A DNA stretch of 64,000 bases from Microvirga alba (lineage in GTDB: Bacteria; Pseudomonadota; Alphaproteobacteria; Rhizobiales; Beijerinckiaceae), in assembly GCF_015694465.1 (NCBI RefSeq), contig NZ_JADQDO010000010.1:62001-126000 (forward strand), written 5' to 3'. A program made the position numbers and the translations under genes. The notes under the pieces were generated by a model. The model was not told where the DNA came from and ran no database searches. It was given only the letters and a program-made list of their open reading frames with translations. Positions 53,455 through 62,208 of this stretch are shown piece after piece (the stretch's first letter is position 1; each line of letters opens with the position of its first letter).

Positions 53455-54654
53455 TTAGAAGAACGCCTGCAACCCGGTCTGCGCGCGACCCAGGATGAGG
53501 GCGTGCACATCGTGCGTTCCCTCATAGGTATTGACCGTCTCCAGGTTCTGCGCGTGGCGCATCACGTGGTATTCTTCCTGGATGCCGTTGCCGCCGTGCA
53601 TGTCGCGGGCTTGGCGAGCGATGTCGAGGGCCTTGCCGCAGTTGTTGCGCTTGACCAACGAGATCATCTCCGGCGCAAGCTTTCCTTCGTCGAAGAGACG
53701 GCCGACGCGTAAAGAAGCGTGAAGGCCGAGCGTGATTTCGGTCATCATGTCGGCGAGCTTCTTCTGCACCAGCTGCGTCTGCGCCAGCGGCTTGCCGAAC
53801 TGCTTGCGGTCGAGGGTGTATTGGCGCGCCCGGTGCCAGCAATCCTCCGCCGCGCCCATGGCGCCCCAGGAGATGCCGTAGCGGGCCCGGTTGAGGCAGC
53901 CGAAGGGGCCTTTGAGGCCCGACACGTTCGGGAGAAGTGCGTCTTCCGGCACCTCGACGCCGTCCATGACGATCTCGCCGGTGATCGAGGCGCGAAGTGA
54001 AAGCTTGCCGCCGATCTTCGGTGCGGAGAGGCCCTTCAGGCCCTTGTCGAGGATGAAGCCGCGAATCTCGTTGTTGTGCGCCGCTGACTTCGCCCACACC
54101 ACGAACACGTCCGCGATGGGGGAGTTGGAGATCCACATCTTGGTGCCGGTCAGGCGATAGCCGCCGTCGATCTTTTCGGCGCGGGTCGTCATGCCGCCGG
54201 GGTCAGAACCGGCATCCGGCTCGGTCAGGCCGAAGCAGCCGACGAACTCGCCCGAGGCCAGCTTCGGCAGGTACTTCTTGCGCTGCTCCTCGGTGCCGTA
54301 GGCGTAGATGGGGTACATCACGAGGGAGGATTGCACGCTCATCATGGAGCGGTAGCCGGAATCGACCCGCTCGACCTCGCGCGCCACCAGGCCGTAGGCG
54401 ACATAAGACGCGCCCGCGCAGCCGTAGTCCTCCGGCAGCGTCACACCCAGGAGCCCAAGCTCGCCCATCTCGTTGAAGATGGCGCGGTCGGTTTTTTCCT
54501 CGCGGTAGGCCTCGATCACGCGCGGCTGGAGCTTTTCTTGCGCATAGGCCCGCGCCGTATCGCGGATCATGCGCTCGTCGTCGGTCAAGAGATCGTCGAG
54601 CAGAAGCGGGTCTTCCCAGTGCAGTTTCGCCAGATCCTTATGCGCGCCAGCCAT
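53455..54654 (-). CDS. gcdH: Glutaryl-CoA dehydrogenase
   Basis: The 399-residue acyl-CoA dehydrogenase oxidises and decarboxylates glutaryl-CoA to crotonyl-CoA, passing electrons to ETF. The C-terminal [10 protein letters not shown] block contains the catalytic Glu, the FAD motif region [11 protein letters not shown] is near 145 and the Arg-rich binding area [11 protein letters not shown] precedes the Glu. I set the start at ATG 54654 (AAGGAA 6-7 bases upstream); the open frame extends to 54906 without support. The divergent LysR gene is the probable regulator. Confidence 0.92.
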   Translation of the reverse strand: MAGAHKDLAKLHWEDPLLLDDLLTDDERMIRDTARAYAQEKLQPRVIEAYREEKTDRAIFNEMGELGLLGVTLPEDYGCAGASYVAYGLVAREVERVDSGYRSMMSVQSSLVMYPIYAYGTEEQRKKYLPKLASGEFVGCFGLTEPDAGSDPGGMTTRAEKIDGGYRLTGTKMWISNSPIADVFVVWAKSAAHNNEIRGFILDKGLKGLSAPKIGGKLSLRASITGEIVMDGVEVPEDALLPNVSGLKGPFGCLNRARYGISWGAMGAAEDCWHRARQYTLDRKQFGKPLAQTQLVQKKLADMMTEITLGLHASLRVGRLFDEGKLAPEMISLVKRNNCGKALDIARQARDMHGGNGIQEEYHVMRHAQNLETVNTYEGTHDVHALILGRAQTGLQAFF

Positions 54655-54798
54655 GATGAAATTCCTTTTTCCACAACGCTTCCGGGGCTTCCGTCGGCGC
54701 TGCCTACCTCTCGTGAATTTGGGCCGCAAAGTCGCGCTGGACAGGGCGGTTGTAAAGCGACATCTTCGAAGCAGGTTATTCTCAAATGGAATGAACTT

Positions 54799-55689
54799 GT
54801 GCTTCGTCGCGGCTTTCTCCCCAATGTCGGCAATCTCCTCGCTTTTGAGGCGACGGCCCGCCACGGCAGCGTCTCCCGCGCCGCCGAGGAGCTGAATCTG
54901 ACCCAAAGTGCTGTCTCGCGCCAGATCCAGCAGCTCGAGGAATCGCTAGGCGTGTCCCTGTTCAGCCGCTCGCGCCAAAGGGTCATGCTGACCGACGTCG
55001 GGCGCATGTATGCGGCCAATGTGCGAAAAACGCTGTCTGGCCTGTCGGACGCGACCCATCAGGCCATCGCCCTCTCCGGCACCCGTGGTGTCTTGAACCT
55101 CGCCGTCCTGCCGACCTTCGGCACCCGCTGGCTCATTCCGCGCATGCCGGAATTTTTCGCACAGCATCCCGACGTGACGGTGAATTTCGGCGTGCGCCTG
55201 GTGCCATTCGACTTCGGGGCGGAGCCCTTCGATGCGGCCATCCATTTCGGCCAGCCACATTGGCCCGGAGCCGTCTGCGAGCATCTGATGGACGAGGAGG
55301 TCGTGCCCGTCTGCAGCCCGACCTACCGGAAACAGGAGAAAATCGCCGCGCCGCAGGATCTGATCCGCGCCACGCTTCTGCAGCAAAGCACCCGCCCGAC
55401 CGCCTGGGCGGAATGGTTTGCCGGCGCGAATGTGGACGTCGGCAACCCGTTGCGCGGACCTCGGTTCGAGCAATTCGCCATGGTAGCGGCCGCCGCCGTG
55501 GCGGGTTTAGGCGCGGCGCTGATCCCCCATTTCCTGATCGCTGACGAGTTGGCCTCGGGGCGGCTCGAAATTCTCTTCCCCCAAAGCCTGTTGAGCGGTG
55601 GGGCCTATTATCTCGTCTATCCGGAGCCCAAGGCGGAAGCACCGCTGGTGCGGTCCTTCCGCGATTGGATCATGGTCAAGACGCGATAA
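54799..55689 (+). CDS. LysR-family regulator of the glutarate genes (GcvA-like)
   Basis: From GTG 54799 the protein has 296 residues, with the helix-turn-helix near 23-51 ([15 protein letters not shown]) and a substrate-binding domain from about 95. A longer frame opens upstream, but it lies inside the antiparallel dehydrogenase gene. The GTG is preceded by TGGAA, a weak ribosome binding site, so the exact start is not certain. It is divergent from gcdH with a 144-bp gap. Confidence 0.85.
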   Translation: MLRRGFLPNVGNLLAFEATARHGSVSRAAEELNLTQSAVSRQIQQLEESLGVSLFSRSRQRVMLTDVGRMYAANVRKTLSGLSDATHQAIALSGTRGVLNLAVLPTFGTRWLIPRMPEFFAQHPDVTVNFGVRLVPFDFGAEPFDAAIHFGQPHWPGAVCEHLMDEEVVPVCSPTYRKQEKIAAPQDLIRATLLQQSTRPTAWAEWFAGANVDVGNPLRGPRFEQFAMVAAAAVAGLGAALIPHFLIADELASGRLEILFPQSLLSGGAYYLVYPEPKAEAPLVRSFRDWIMVKTR

Positions 55690-55695
55690 GCCGGC

Positions 55696-56880
55696 TCATG
55701 GATAGGTGCGCGGTCTGAGCACCTTGCGGCTCAACGCAAACGCCGTCAGCCCGCAGGCCGCGATAGCCAGCACCATCGACCGCGAGGTGCCATCGAAGAA
55801 GGCGCTGACCAGCACGATCACGGTCGCGCCGGTGCCGAGTTGCAGTGTACCCATCAAAGCCGACGCTGTTCCCGCGACCGGCCCATGCGACTCCAGCGCC
55901 AGGACCGCCGTGGACGGGATGACCAAGCCAAGGGATCCGAAGGCGACGAACAGAAGCCCCCAGAGCACATAGGCGTTGTCGACGCCGGCAAGGGTAATCA
56001 CGCACAAAAGGGTCGTCAGCGAAGCGAACGCGGCAAGGGCCGCGCGCACGACCCGCTCCGCGCCGAAGCGGCGCATGAGCGTGCTGTTGAACTGAGCGCC
56101 TCCGATAAATGCGATCGCATTCGCGGCGAAGACCAGGCTGTAACGCGAGGGCGAGAGCCCGAAATGCTCGATGAACACGACGGATGAACCCGCGAGATAG
56201 GCAAAGAAGCTCGCTTGGCCCAACCCGCCCATGAAAACCAGGCCAAGGAAATGCCGGTCTTTGAAAAGGTCGCGATAGGTTCGCAGCACATGGCCGATGC
56301 CACCGGTGATCGTCCCCGGCTTTCGCGTCTCGGGCAGAAGGCTCGCCACGATGACGAGACCGGCGAGCCCGATACCGACGATGGCCCAGAAAATGATGCG
56401 CCAGCTGAAGAACTCGGTCAGCGCGCTTCCGGCGAGAGGGGCGAGAATCGGCGAGACGCTCAGCACCAGCATGCTCGTCGCGATCAACCGCGCCGCTTCG
56501 GCGCCGGTATGCAGATCGCGAATGACCGCGCGGGTGATGACCATGGTGGCGCAGGCGCCGACGCCCTGCAGGAACCGGAACGCGATGAGCGTGCCGGCGC
56601 TTTGCGCGAAGCTGCACCCGATCCCGCCGACGATGAAAAGCACCAGGCCGAAATAAAGCGGGGGTTTGCGGCCGACGCGGTCGGAGACAGGGCCATAGAT
56701 GAGCTGGCAGATCGCCACTGCCAGGAAAAAGCTGGTGAGGCTCATCTGCACGGCGCCGACATCGGCGTGCAATTCGCGCGCGATGACGGGGAAAGCCGGC
56801 AGATACATGTCGATGGCGAACGGCCCGATGGCCGAGAGCATGCCAAGAACGATGGCATTGCGGGCAAAGGCGGATTTCAT
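55696..56880 (-). CDS. Bcr/CflA-type MFS drug efflux transporter
   Basis: The 394-residue protein has 12 membrane helices and the Bcr/CflA motif G-P-V-S-D-R-V-G-R-K-P-P-L near 60, with D-M-Y-L-P-A-F-P early in the sequence. It exports drugs or small metabolites by proton antiport. I set the start at ATG 56880; ATG 56895 is an alternative. The LysR gene ends 6 bases away convergently. Confidence 0.9.
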   Translation of the reverse strand: MKSAFARNAIVLGMLSAIGPFAIDMYLPAFPVIARELHADVGAVQMSLTSFFLAVAICQLIYGPVSDRVGRKPPLYFGLVLFIVGGIGCSFAQSAGTLIAFRFLQGVGACATMVITRAVIRDLHTGAEAARLIATSMLVLSVSPILAPLAGSALTEFFSWRIIFWAIVGIGLAGLVIVASLLPETRKPGTITGGIGHVLRTYRDLFKDRHFLGLVFMGGLGQASFFAYLAGSSVVFIEHFGLSPSRYSLVFAANAIAFIGGAQFNSTLMRRFGAERVVRAALAAFASLTTLLCVITLAGVDNAYVLWGLLFVAFGSLGLVIPSTAVLALESHGPVAGTASALMGTLQLGTGATVIVLVSAFFDGTSRSMVLAIAACGLTAFALSRKVLRPRTYP

Positions 56881-57109
56881 GGAAAGAACTTCCAAAACCC
56901 CGACTGGGACATCGGGAAGGGGAAAGCTGCCCGCGTTTCAAGACGAACGCGGGAGACAAAGGAACTGGGAAAACACGCTGGGGCCGGGCGGCACCTGCAG
57001 GGCTAACGCCCGCAGGTTGCAAACGCATCTTTTATGCCGCGCCGCGCAGAGGTCAAGACGGGAATTGAGACAAGCCTATGCACGCCGCGCATGAAGCGCG
57101 ACGTGCTTT

Positions 57110-57157
57110 AGAGCATGATCGAGACCAGTGGAAACCGGTTGTTCGCCAGGATCATGC
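57110..57157. repeat. Intergenic palindromic repeat, copy 1
   Basis: AGAGCATGATC (57110-57120), core GTGGAAACCGGTT (57128-57140), then GATCATGC (57150-57157). GCATGATC/GATCATGC are complementary arms. The layout and core match the second copy at 61051-61099 and a repeat class frequent between genes of Rhizobiales. Confidence 0.75.
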
Positions 57158-57170
57158 GGCAATAGGGGAT

Positions 57171-57213
57171 CGAGAGCATGATCATGTTTCAAAGAGACAT
57201 GATCATGCTCTCG
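57171..57213. repeat. Perfect 17-bp inverted repeat with 9-base loop
   Basis: The left arm 57171-57187 (CGAGAGCATGATCATGT) is fully complementary to the right arm 57197-57213. It begins 24 bases downstream of the ABC permease stop (minus strand). The GAGCATGATCATG core links it to the repeat copy next to it. It can act as a strong mRNA 3' structure or terminator-like element, though no U-run follows. Confidence 0.85.
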
Positions 57214-57237
57214 CAACAAATTTCGATCCACCTTCCG

Positions 57238-58890
57238 TTACAGGAGGGCACTCTCCTTGCGGCCCGACAGGTGGAAGGCGGCATAGACCGCGATCGCCGT
57301 CATGGACAACAGGATGGTGGAGAGCGCCGAGGCCGTGCCGTATTCGCCGTCCATGACGGAGAGATAGATGCGCACAGGCATCGTGATCGTGCTGCCCACA
57401 TAGAGCACGAGCGAGGACGAGAGCTCGTTCATGGCCGTCACGAAGCTCATGAGCGCCCCGGCCATGATGCCGGGGACGATCAACGGCACCGTCACCTTCA
57501 TGAAGGCCTTTCCGGGGGAGTAGCCCAGCGACACCGCCGCATCCTCCAGGCTCGGGCCGACCTGCTTCAACGCCGCCGCCACCGACCGCGCCGAATAGGG
57601 CAGCCGCCGCACATAGATGGCGAGGATGATGATGAGGCCGGTGCCCGTCAGCGCGATCGGAGGGTCGTTGAAGCGCGTGATGAAGGCGATACCCATGACG
57701 ATACCGGGCACGATGTAGGGCACCATGAGCAGCGCATCGAGCGCGCCGGTCGCGATGTTGGGCCGCCGCGATATCAGATAACCGATCAAGGTGCCGCTGA
57801 TGACGATGGCAACCACCGCGACAGACGAGAAGATCAGCGTGTTCCAGATCGGGGCCGAGACGGTGGCAATGACCTTCTCGTAGCTCTGAAGGCTCAAGCC
57901 CGGTTGAAACACCGGCCCGCTGGTGCGGCGGAACGAGAACATGACGACGATGATGGCCGGCAACGCGCCGATCAGGACGATGGTGTAGGCCAGTGCGTGA
58001 AGCCCCACCGCTTTGAGACCGCTCGCGTGCTTGCGTTCCGGCTTTTTCATCAGGTTGCTGTAATAGACGTTCTTGCGCAGCACCCAGCGCTGCCCGAACA
58101 CGATGATCATCGACAGGATGATGAGCACGATGCTGAGCGCGGAGGCCATGCCGGGATTGCCGCCGACCTCGCCGCCGAACAGGTTGAAAGCCTCCGTCGC
58201 GAGCACGTTGAAATCACGCCCGATGATGCGCGGCGTCCCGAAATCCGCAATGGACAGAACGAAGGTGAGGAGCGCGCTCGCGGCAATTGCCGGCAGGATC
58301 AGCGGCAGCGTCACCGTGAAGAGCCGCTTCATGGGCGAAACGCCGAGGCTCTCCGCCGCCTCTTCCACCGAACGGTTGATGGCTCCTAAAGCGCCGGAGG
58401 TGATCAGGAACACATGCGGAAAGAATTTGAAGCTGAAGACGAGAATGACGCCCGCGACCCCATAGAGAGGTGGAATCGACACGCCGATGGAAGCAAGCCC
58501 CTTGCGCACCACGCCGCTCGCGCCGAACAGCACGATCCACGCATAGGCCCCGATGAAGGGCGGTGCGACGAGCGCAATCACCGCAAGCGTCTGGATGAGC
58601 GCGCGGCCGTAGATGTGGAACCGCGTCGTCACGAAGGCGAGCGTCACGCCGAGGATGAGCGCGCCCGTCATGCCGCCGAACCCGGCGATGAACGTGTTGC
58701 CGATAGCCCGCTGATAGACCTTCGTGGTGAAGATCTCGATGTAGTGGATGAGGGAGACGGCCCCCGTGTCATTGTCGAGCAGGCTCGCCCGCAGGATCGA
58801 CGAGAGCGGCCAGACCAGCAGAATGAGAAGGACCGCCCAGGCTCCGATGAGCACGAAGGTCCACAGATCGAACCGGATGCGTCTGGTCAT
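57238..58890 (-). CDS. Fused two-domain ABC permease, ferric/phosphosugar (FbpB/AfuB) type
   Basis: The 550-residue protein has two BPD_transp_1 domains in tandem (about 60-260 and 345-545), 12 helices in total, each with an EAA loop (S-V-E-E-A-A-E-S-L-G and S-L-E-D-A-A-V-S-L-G-Y-S-P). This fused form is typical of FbpB/SfuB/AfuB. It overlaps the upstream ATPase gene by 4 bases. The binding protein gene is divergent. The substrate is open; see the findings on the linked PP2C and RpiR genes. Confidence 0.92.
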   Translation of the reverse strand: MTRRIRFDLWTFVLIGAWAVLLILLVWPLSSILRASLLDNDTGAVSLIHYIEIFTTKVYQRAIGNTFIAGFGGMTGALILGVTLAFVTTRFHIYGRALIQTLAVIALVAPPFIGAYAWIVLFGASGVVRKGLASIGVSIPPLYGVAGVILVFSFKFFPHVFLITSGALGAINRSVEEAAESLGVSPMKRLFTVTLPLILPAIAASALLTFVLSIADFGTPRIIGRDFNVLATEAFNLFGGEVGGNPGMASALSIVLIILSMIIVFGQRWVLRKNVYYSNLMKKPERKHASGLKAVGLHALAYTIVLIGALPAIIVVMFSFRRTSGPVFQPGLSLQSYEKVIATVSAPIWNTLIFSSVAVVAIVISGTLIGYLISRRPNIATGALDALLMVPYIVPGIVMGIAFITRFNDPPIALTGTGLIIILAIYVRRLPYSARSVAAALKQVGPSLEDAAVSLGYSPGKAFMKVTVPLIVPGIMAGALMSFVTAMNELSSSLVLYVGSTITMPVRIYLSVMDGEYGTASALSTILLSMTAIAVYAAFHLSGRKESALL

Positions 58891-59960
58891 CGCGCTGGCC
58901 CCGCCTTCACGACATCGCCATTGGGACGGAACAGGGCAATCTTGTTGAGCGGCAGCCGGATTTCGACCTGGCGGCCTTCCATGACGATGAAGTCGTGTTC
59001 CGGGTCGGCGACCTGGGCTACGATCTCGCCCACGTCCGTCTTGAGGGTATAGTGCGCCTCGCGCCCCAGGAACGTGACCTTGCGGACTTCACCCTTGAGC
59101 AAGATCGCATCGCCCTCGCCGCCTGCTCCCGCGAGAACGACGTTCTCGGGACGGATGGCGACCTCGACCGCGCCCTCCGAGCCCGGAAACGGTATCGACT
59201 GTCCGCCGACCACGAGACGTCCGCCATCGAGTTGCGCGGGCAGGAAGTTCATGGTGCCGACGAAGGCCGCGGCGAAGCGGCGCAGTGGCTTGCGGTAGAT
59301 CTCGAACGGCGTGCCGATCTGCTCCACGTTGCCCTTGTTCATCACGCAGATGCGGTCGGAGACGGCGAGCGCCTCCTCCTGGTCGTGGGTGACGTAAATC
59401 GTGGTGATGCCAAGCCGACGCTGGATGTCGCGGATATCCTCGCGCAGCTCGATGCGCAGCTTCGCGTCGAGATTCGACAGGGGCTCGTCCATGAGCAGAA
59501 GCGTCGGACGGATCGCCATGGCGCGGGCAAGGCCCACACGCTGCTGCTGGCCGCCCGACATCTCGGCGGGCAGGCGGTTCTGATAGCCGTCGAGGCGAAC
59601 CATTTTCAGGCTCTCGGCCACCCGCGCCTCGATCTCGGATTTCGGCAGGGAGCGCGCCTTCAGGCCGAACGCCACGTTTTCCGCAACCGTGAGGTGCGGA
59701 AAGATCGCGTAATCCTGGAACACCATTCCAATGTCGCGCTTGTGCGCCGGCTTGTTGTCGATGCGCTCGCCCTTGACGATGATCTCGCCCTTATCCTGGT
59801 GCTGGAAGCCCGCGATGGTCCGCAACAGCGTGGTTTTTCCGCAGCCGCTGGGCCCGAGAAGCGTGAAGAACTCGCCTGACGCGATATCGAGATCGATGCT
59901 CTCAAGGACGCGTACATCCTTGTAACTCTTGGCCAAACCCTGGATTTTCAGATCCGCCAC
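58887..59960 (-). CDS. ABC transporter ATP-binding protein, FbpC/PotA type
   Basis: The 357-residue ATPase has Walker A G-P-S-G-C-G-K-T-T near 37-45, Q-loop V-F-Q-D-Y-A-I-F, signature M-S-G-G-Q-Q-Q-R, Walker B L-L-M-D-E-P and a C-terminal TOBE domain (about 280-350) often used for regulation. It is the first gene of the minus-strand importer operon and is divergent from the binding-protein gene, 109 bases away. Confidence 0.93.
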   Translation of the reverse strand: MADLKIQGLAKSYKDVRVLESIDLDIASGEFFTLLGPSGCGKTTLLRTIAGFQHQDKGEIIVKGERIDNKPAHKRDIGMVFQDYAIFPHLTVAENVAFGLKARSLPKSEIEARVAESLKMVRLDGYQNRLPAEMSGGQQQRVGLARAMAIRPTLLLMDEPLSNLDAKLRIELREDIRDIQRRLGITTIYVTHDQEEALAVSDRICVMNKGNVEQIGTPFEIYRKPLRRFAAAFVGTMNFLPAQLDGGRLVVGGQSIPFPGSEGAVEVAIRPENVVLAGAGGEGDAILLKGEVRKVTFLGREAHYTLKTDVGEIVAQVADPEHDFIVMEGRQVEIRLPLNKIALFRPNGDVVKAGPAR

Positions 59961-59970
59961 GCCCCACTCC

Positions 59971-59987
59971 TAGTTTTAGTATAACTA
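59971..59987. promoter_or_regulatory. AT-rich dyad TAGTT-N7-AACTA between divergent importer genes
   Basis: Inverted 5-bp arms in an AT-rich patch lie 11 bases from the ATPase start and 83 bases from the binding-protein start. It may be the operator or promoter of one or both. The RpiR-type regulator downstream is the candidate binder. Confidence 0.35.
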
Positions 59988-60037
59988 CATTTGCGTTGGC
60001 CTGACTTTACAAAACTTATCGGTTTCAGCAACATGCC

Positions 60038-60050
60038 GTAGCTTTGCTAC
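60038..60050. promoter_or_regulatory. Dyad GTAGC-TTT-GCTAC just before the binding-protein gene
   Basis: Perfect 5-bp arms lie 19 bases before the ATG and directly before the GGGGAGG ribosome binding site. It could be an operator, or a small hairpin in the leader. Confidence 0.35.
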
Positions 60051-60069
60051 TTAATCCGGGGAGGATGGA

Positions 60070-61041
60070 ATGTTGAAAGTCGGTTTGACGGCGGGCGTTA
60101 TGCTTGCGTCGATCAGCGTCGCCGCCATGGCGCAGGACAAGACCGTGGTCGTGTACACGGCCCATAAGGCGTCGATCGTCGACGCGCTGGTTCCGAAATT
60201 CGAAAAAGACACGGGAATCAAGGTCGACGTGGTGAAGGCCGGCTCCGGCGACATCATCAAGCGCGTGAAGGCTGAATCCTCCGCGGCCAAGGCCGACGTG
60301 ATCTGGAGCATCGGAGGCGAGCAGCTCGAAGACAACAAGGACCTGCTGGCGACCTACACGCCGAAGGACGACGCCGCCCTCGTTCCGGCCTACAAGGTCA
60401 GCCCGGAATGGATCCCCTATACCGGCATCCTTCTGGTCTTGGCGGTCAACAACAAGGAACTGAAGCCCGCCGATTATCCGAAGAGCTGGGCCGATCTCGG
60501 CGACGCCAAGTGGAAGGGCAAGATTTCCGCCGCCCGCGCCGACACCTCGGGTTCGTCGTTCCAGCAGCTGGCGACCGTTCTGATCGCCTATGGCGACAAG
60601 GGCTGGGACGTCAACAACAAGATCCTGGCCAACACCAACCTGTCCGATTCGTCCGGTGCGGTTCCGCGTTACGTCAATGACGGCGAAGCGCTCGTCGGCC
60701 TGACGCTCGAGGACAACGCCCTCGACTACGTCAAGGGCGGCGGCAACATTGCCATCGTCTATCCGGCGGACGGCTCCTCGACCGTGGCCGACGGCGTCGC
60801 GCTGGTGAAGGGCGCACCCCATGCCGACAACGGCAAGGTGTTCATCGATTGGCTGCTCTCCAAGCCGGTTCAGGAACAGCTCGTCTCCGAGATCGGCCGT
60901 CGTTCCGTGCGCAAGGACGTGACCGGCGCGGGCCTGAAGCCGATGAGCGAGATCAAGCTCGTCGACTACGACATCAAGAAGGTGGCCCAGAACCGCGTGG
61001 ACTGGATCAACAAGTGGAAGGCCGCTCTGCAGAACCGCTGA
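60070..61041 (+). CDS. ABC transporter periplasmic binding protein, FbpA/AfuA-like
   Basis: The 323-residue precursor has a signal peptide cleaved near 21 (A-M-A-Q) and the SBP_bac_6/8-type fold (start V-V-V-Y-T-A-H-K-A, end region S-K-P-V-Q-E). The twin tyrosines that bind iron in FbpA are not evident in the usual late Y-Y position, so ferric iron is not certain. Relatives such as AfuA bind hexose phosphates, and others bind phosphonates. GGGGAGG precedes the ATG. A repeat copy follows the stop. Confidence 0.88.
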   Translation: MLKVGLTAGVMLASISVAAMAQDKTVVVYTAHKASIVDALVPKFEKDTGIKVDVVKAGSGDIIKRVKAESSAAKADVIWSIGGEQLEDNKDLLATYTPKDDAALVPAYKVSPEWIPYTGILLVLAVNNKELKPADYPKSWADLGDAKWKGKISAARADTSGSSFQQLATVLIAYGDKGWDVNNKILANTNLSDSSGAVPRYVNDGEALVGLTLEDNALDYVKGGGNIAIVYPADGSSTVADGVALVKGAPHADNGKVFIDWLLSKPVQEQLVSEIGRRSVRKDVTGAGLKPMSEIKLVDYDIKKVAQNRVDWINKWKAALQNR

Positions 61042-61050
61042 GCCGAAACC

Positions 61051-61099
61051 AGAGCGTGATCAGCAAAGTGGGTTCCGGTTTTGCGTCTGATCACGCTCT
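61051..61099. repeat. Intergenic palindromic repeat, copy 2
   Basis: AGAGCGTGATCAG (61051-61063) and CTGATCACGCTCT (61087-61099) are perfect 13-bp arms around the core GTGGGTTCCGGTT, which matches the copy-1 core GTGGAAACCGGTT in 10 of 13 positions. It lies 10 bases after the binding-protein stop and may help stabilise that mRNA. Confidence 0.85.
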
Positions 61100-61155
61100 A
61101 AGCGATTGAACTTGCACATGATCTCTTCGCCGAGCCGGGGCCCGTTCGGCGGATC

Positions 61156-62175
61156 ATGCGCTCAGGAAACGACACGACCACCATGCTGATCGAGGCATTC
61201 TCCGAGGCGAAGGATCCGTCCGCGCCTCACACCAACGAGGACCGCCTCGTGATCCTGCCGGGCCGCGCCTATGCGGTCATCGACGGAGTCACGGACCGCC
61301 TCGGAACCCGTTACGACGGGATGCTCTCCGGTCAGTATGCGGCTGTCATCGTCAAGGGCGCGCTCGAGCATCTGCTGAGCGCGCCCGATGCGCCCACGGA
61401 CGGCCACGCCATCGTCCGGGCGCTCACCGCCCGGATCTCCGACGCCTACAAGGCGCACGGCATGTTCGAGAAAGTGCAGACCGACTGGAACGTCCGGCTC
61501 GGAGCCGCCTTGGCTCTGGTTCTGGTCCAGAAGGACACCCTCGACGTGATCCTGGCCGGCGACAGCGGCGTGCGTATCAACGGCACGCGGATCCTTCGCA
61601 TGGAAAAGGATCTCGACCTCATCACCTCGACCCTGCGCCGACAGGCCTGGCCGGTGATCGGCGAGAGGACGTCCGATCCGTTAAAGCAGGAACAGATTTC
61701 CCGCCGCATCACCTGGCACGGCACGCGCCAGCCCATCGATTCCCTGTCCGATACGCTGACCGCCGACGACATGGCGCTGATCGAACAGCGCGCCATCGAG
61801 GCCAATGTGACGGACTTGCCGCATGTTCCGCGCCACGACATCGAAAACCTCGTGCAAGGCGGTATCGTCAATGCCCAGGGCGGCTATCAGAACGCCGCCT
61901 CGACCCTGCTCGGCTATCCCTGCCTCGATGGGTTCGAGGTGCCGGAACACCTGATCCGCATTGAGCGGCTGCCGCGCGCCGAGGTCGAGACCATCGAGAT
62001 TTTCTCCGATGGCTATTTCAAGCCCGGCGATGCTTTCGGCGTGGCGGCCTGGGAGGAGGCCTTCGCGGAGGCCGAGCGGCTGGACCCCGCCAAGGTGATA
62101 CTATATCCGTCCCCGAAGGGGTCGACGGCCTCGCACTGGGCCGATGACAGAACCTATCTCGGCATACGGTTCTAA
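61156..62175 (+). CDS. PP2C-fold protein phosphatase-like protein
   Basis: The 339-residue cytoplasmic protein shows PP2C metal-site motifs: N-E-D at 27-29, V-I-D-G-V at 41-45, A-G-D-S-G at 134-138, F-S-D-G-Y at 283-287 and a late D-D-R-T at 330-333. Such proteins hydrolyse phosphate esters with Mn/Mg, usually phosphoserine/threonine. No kinase or sigma-regulatory partner is adjacent. The gene lies between the binding protein and an RpiR/SIS regulator, which suggests a substrate linked to the imported compound. Start at ATG 61156; ATG 61183 is an alternative. Confidence 0.8.
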   Translation: MRSGNDTTTMLIEAFSEAKDPSAPHTNEDRLVILPGRAYAVIDGVTDRLGTRYDGMLSGQYAAVIVKGALEHLLSAPDAPTDGHAIVRALTARISDAYKAHGMFEKVQTDWNVRLGAALALVLVQKDTLDVILAGDSGVRINGTRILRMEKDLDLITSTLRRQAWPVIGERTSDPLKQEQISRRITWHGTRQPIDSLSDTLTADDMALIEQRAIEANVTDLPHVPRHDIENLVQGGIVNAQGGYQNAASTLLGYPCLDGFEVPEHLIRIERLPRAEVETIEIFSDGYFKPGDAFGVAAWEEAFAEAERLDPAKVILYPSPKGSTASHWADDRTYLGIRF

Positions 62176-62208
62176 GCCTCGTCGGGTCCGGCGAGCCAGG
62201 ATGACAGG

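Larger units (their letters stand above)
56881..57237. other. Intergenic region of 357 bp with palindromic repeats
   Basis: It separates the Bcr/CflA gene from the end of the ABC permease gene. The part next to the drug transporter (56881-57060) must carry its promoter but shows no clear boxes. From 57110 to 57213 it contains a palindromic repeat copy and a perfect 17-bp inverted repeat, listed separately. Confidence 0.6.

Noticed and set aside
57178-58389. 403-codon open frame antisense to the ABC permease, starting inside the 17-bp inverted repeat
   Set aside because: The fused permease on the other strand is clearly real; the antisense sequence is rich in Arg, Asp and His and has no family features.
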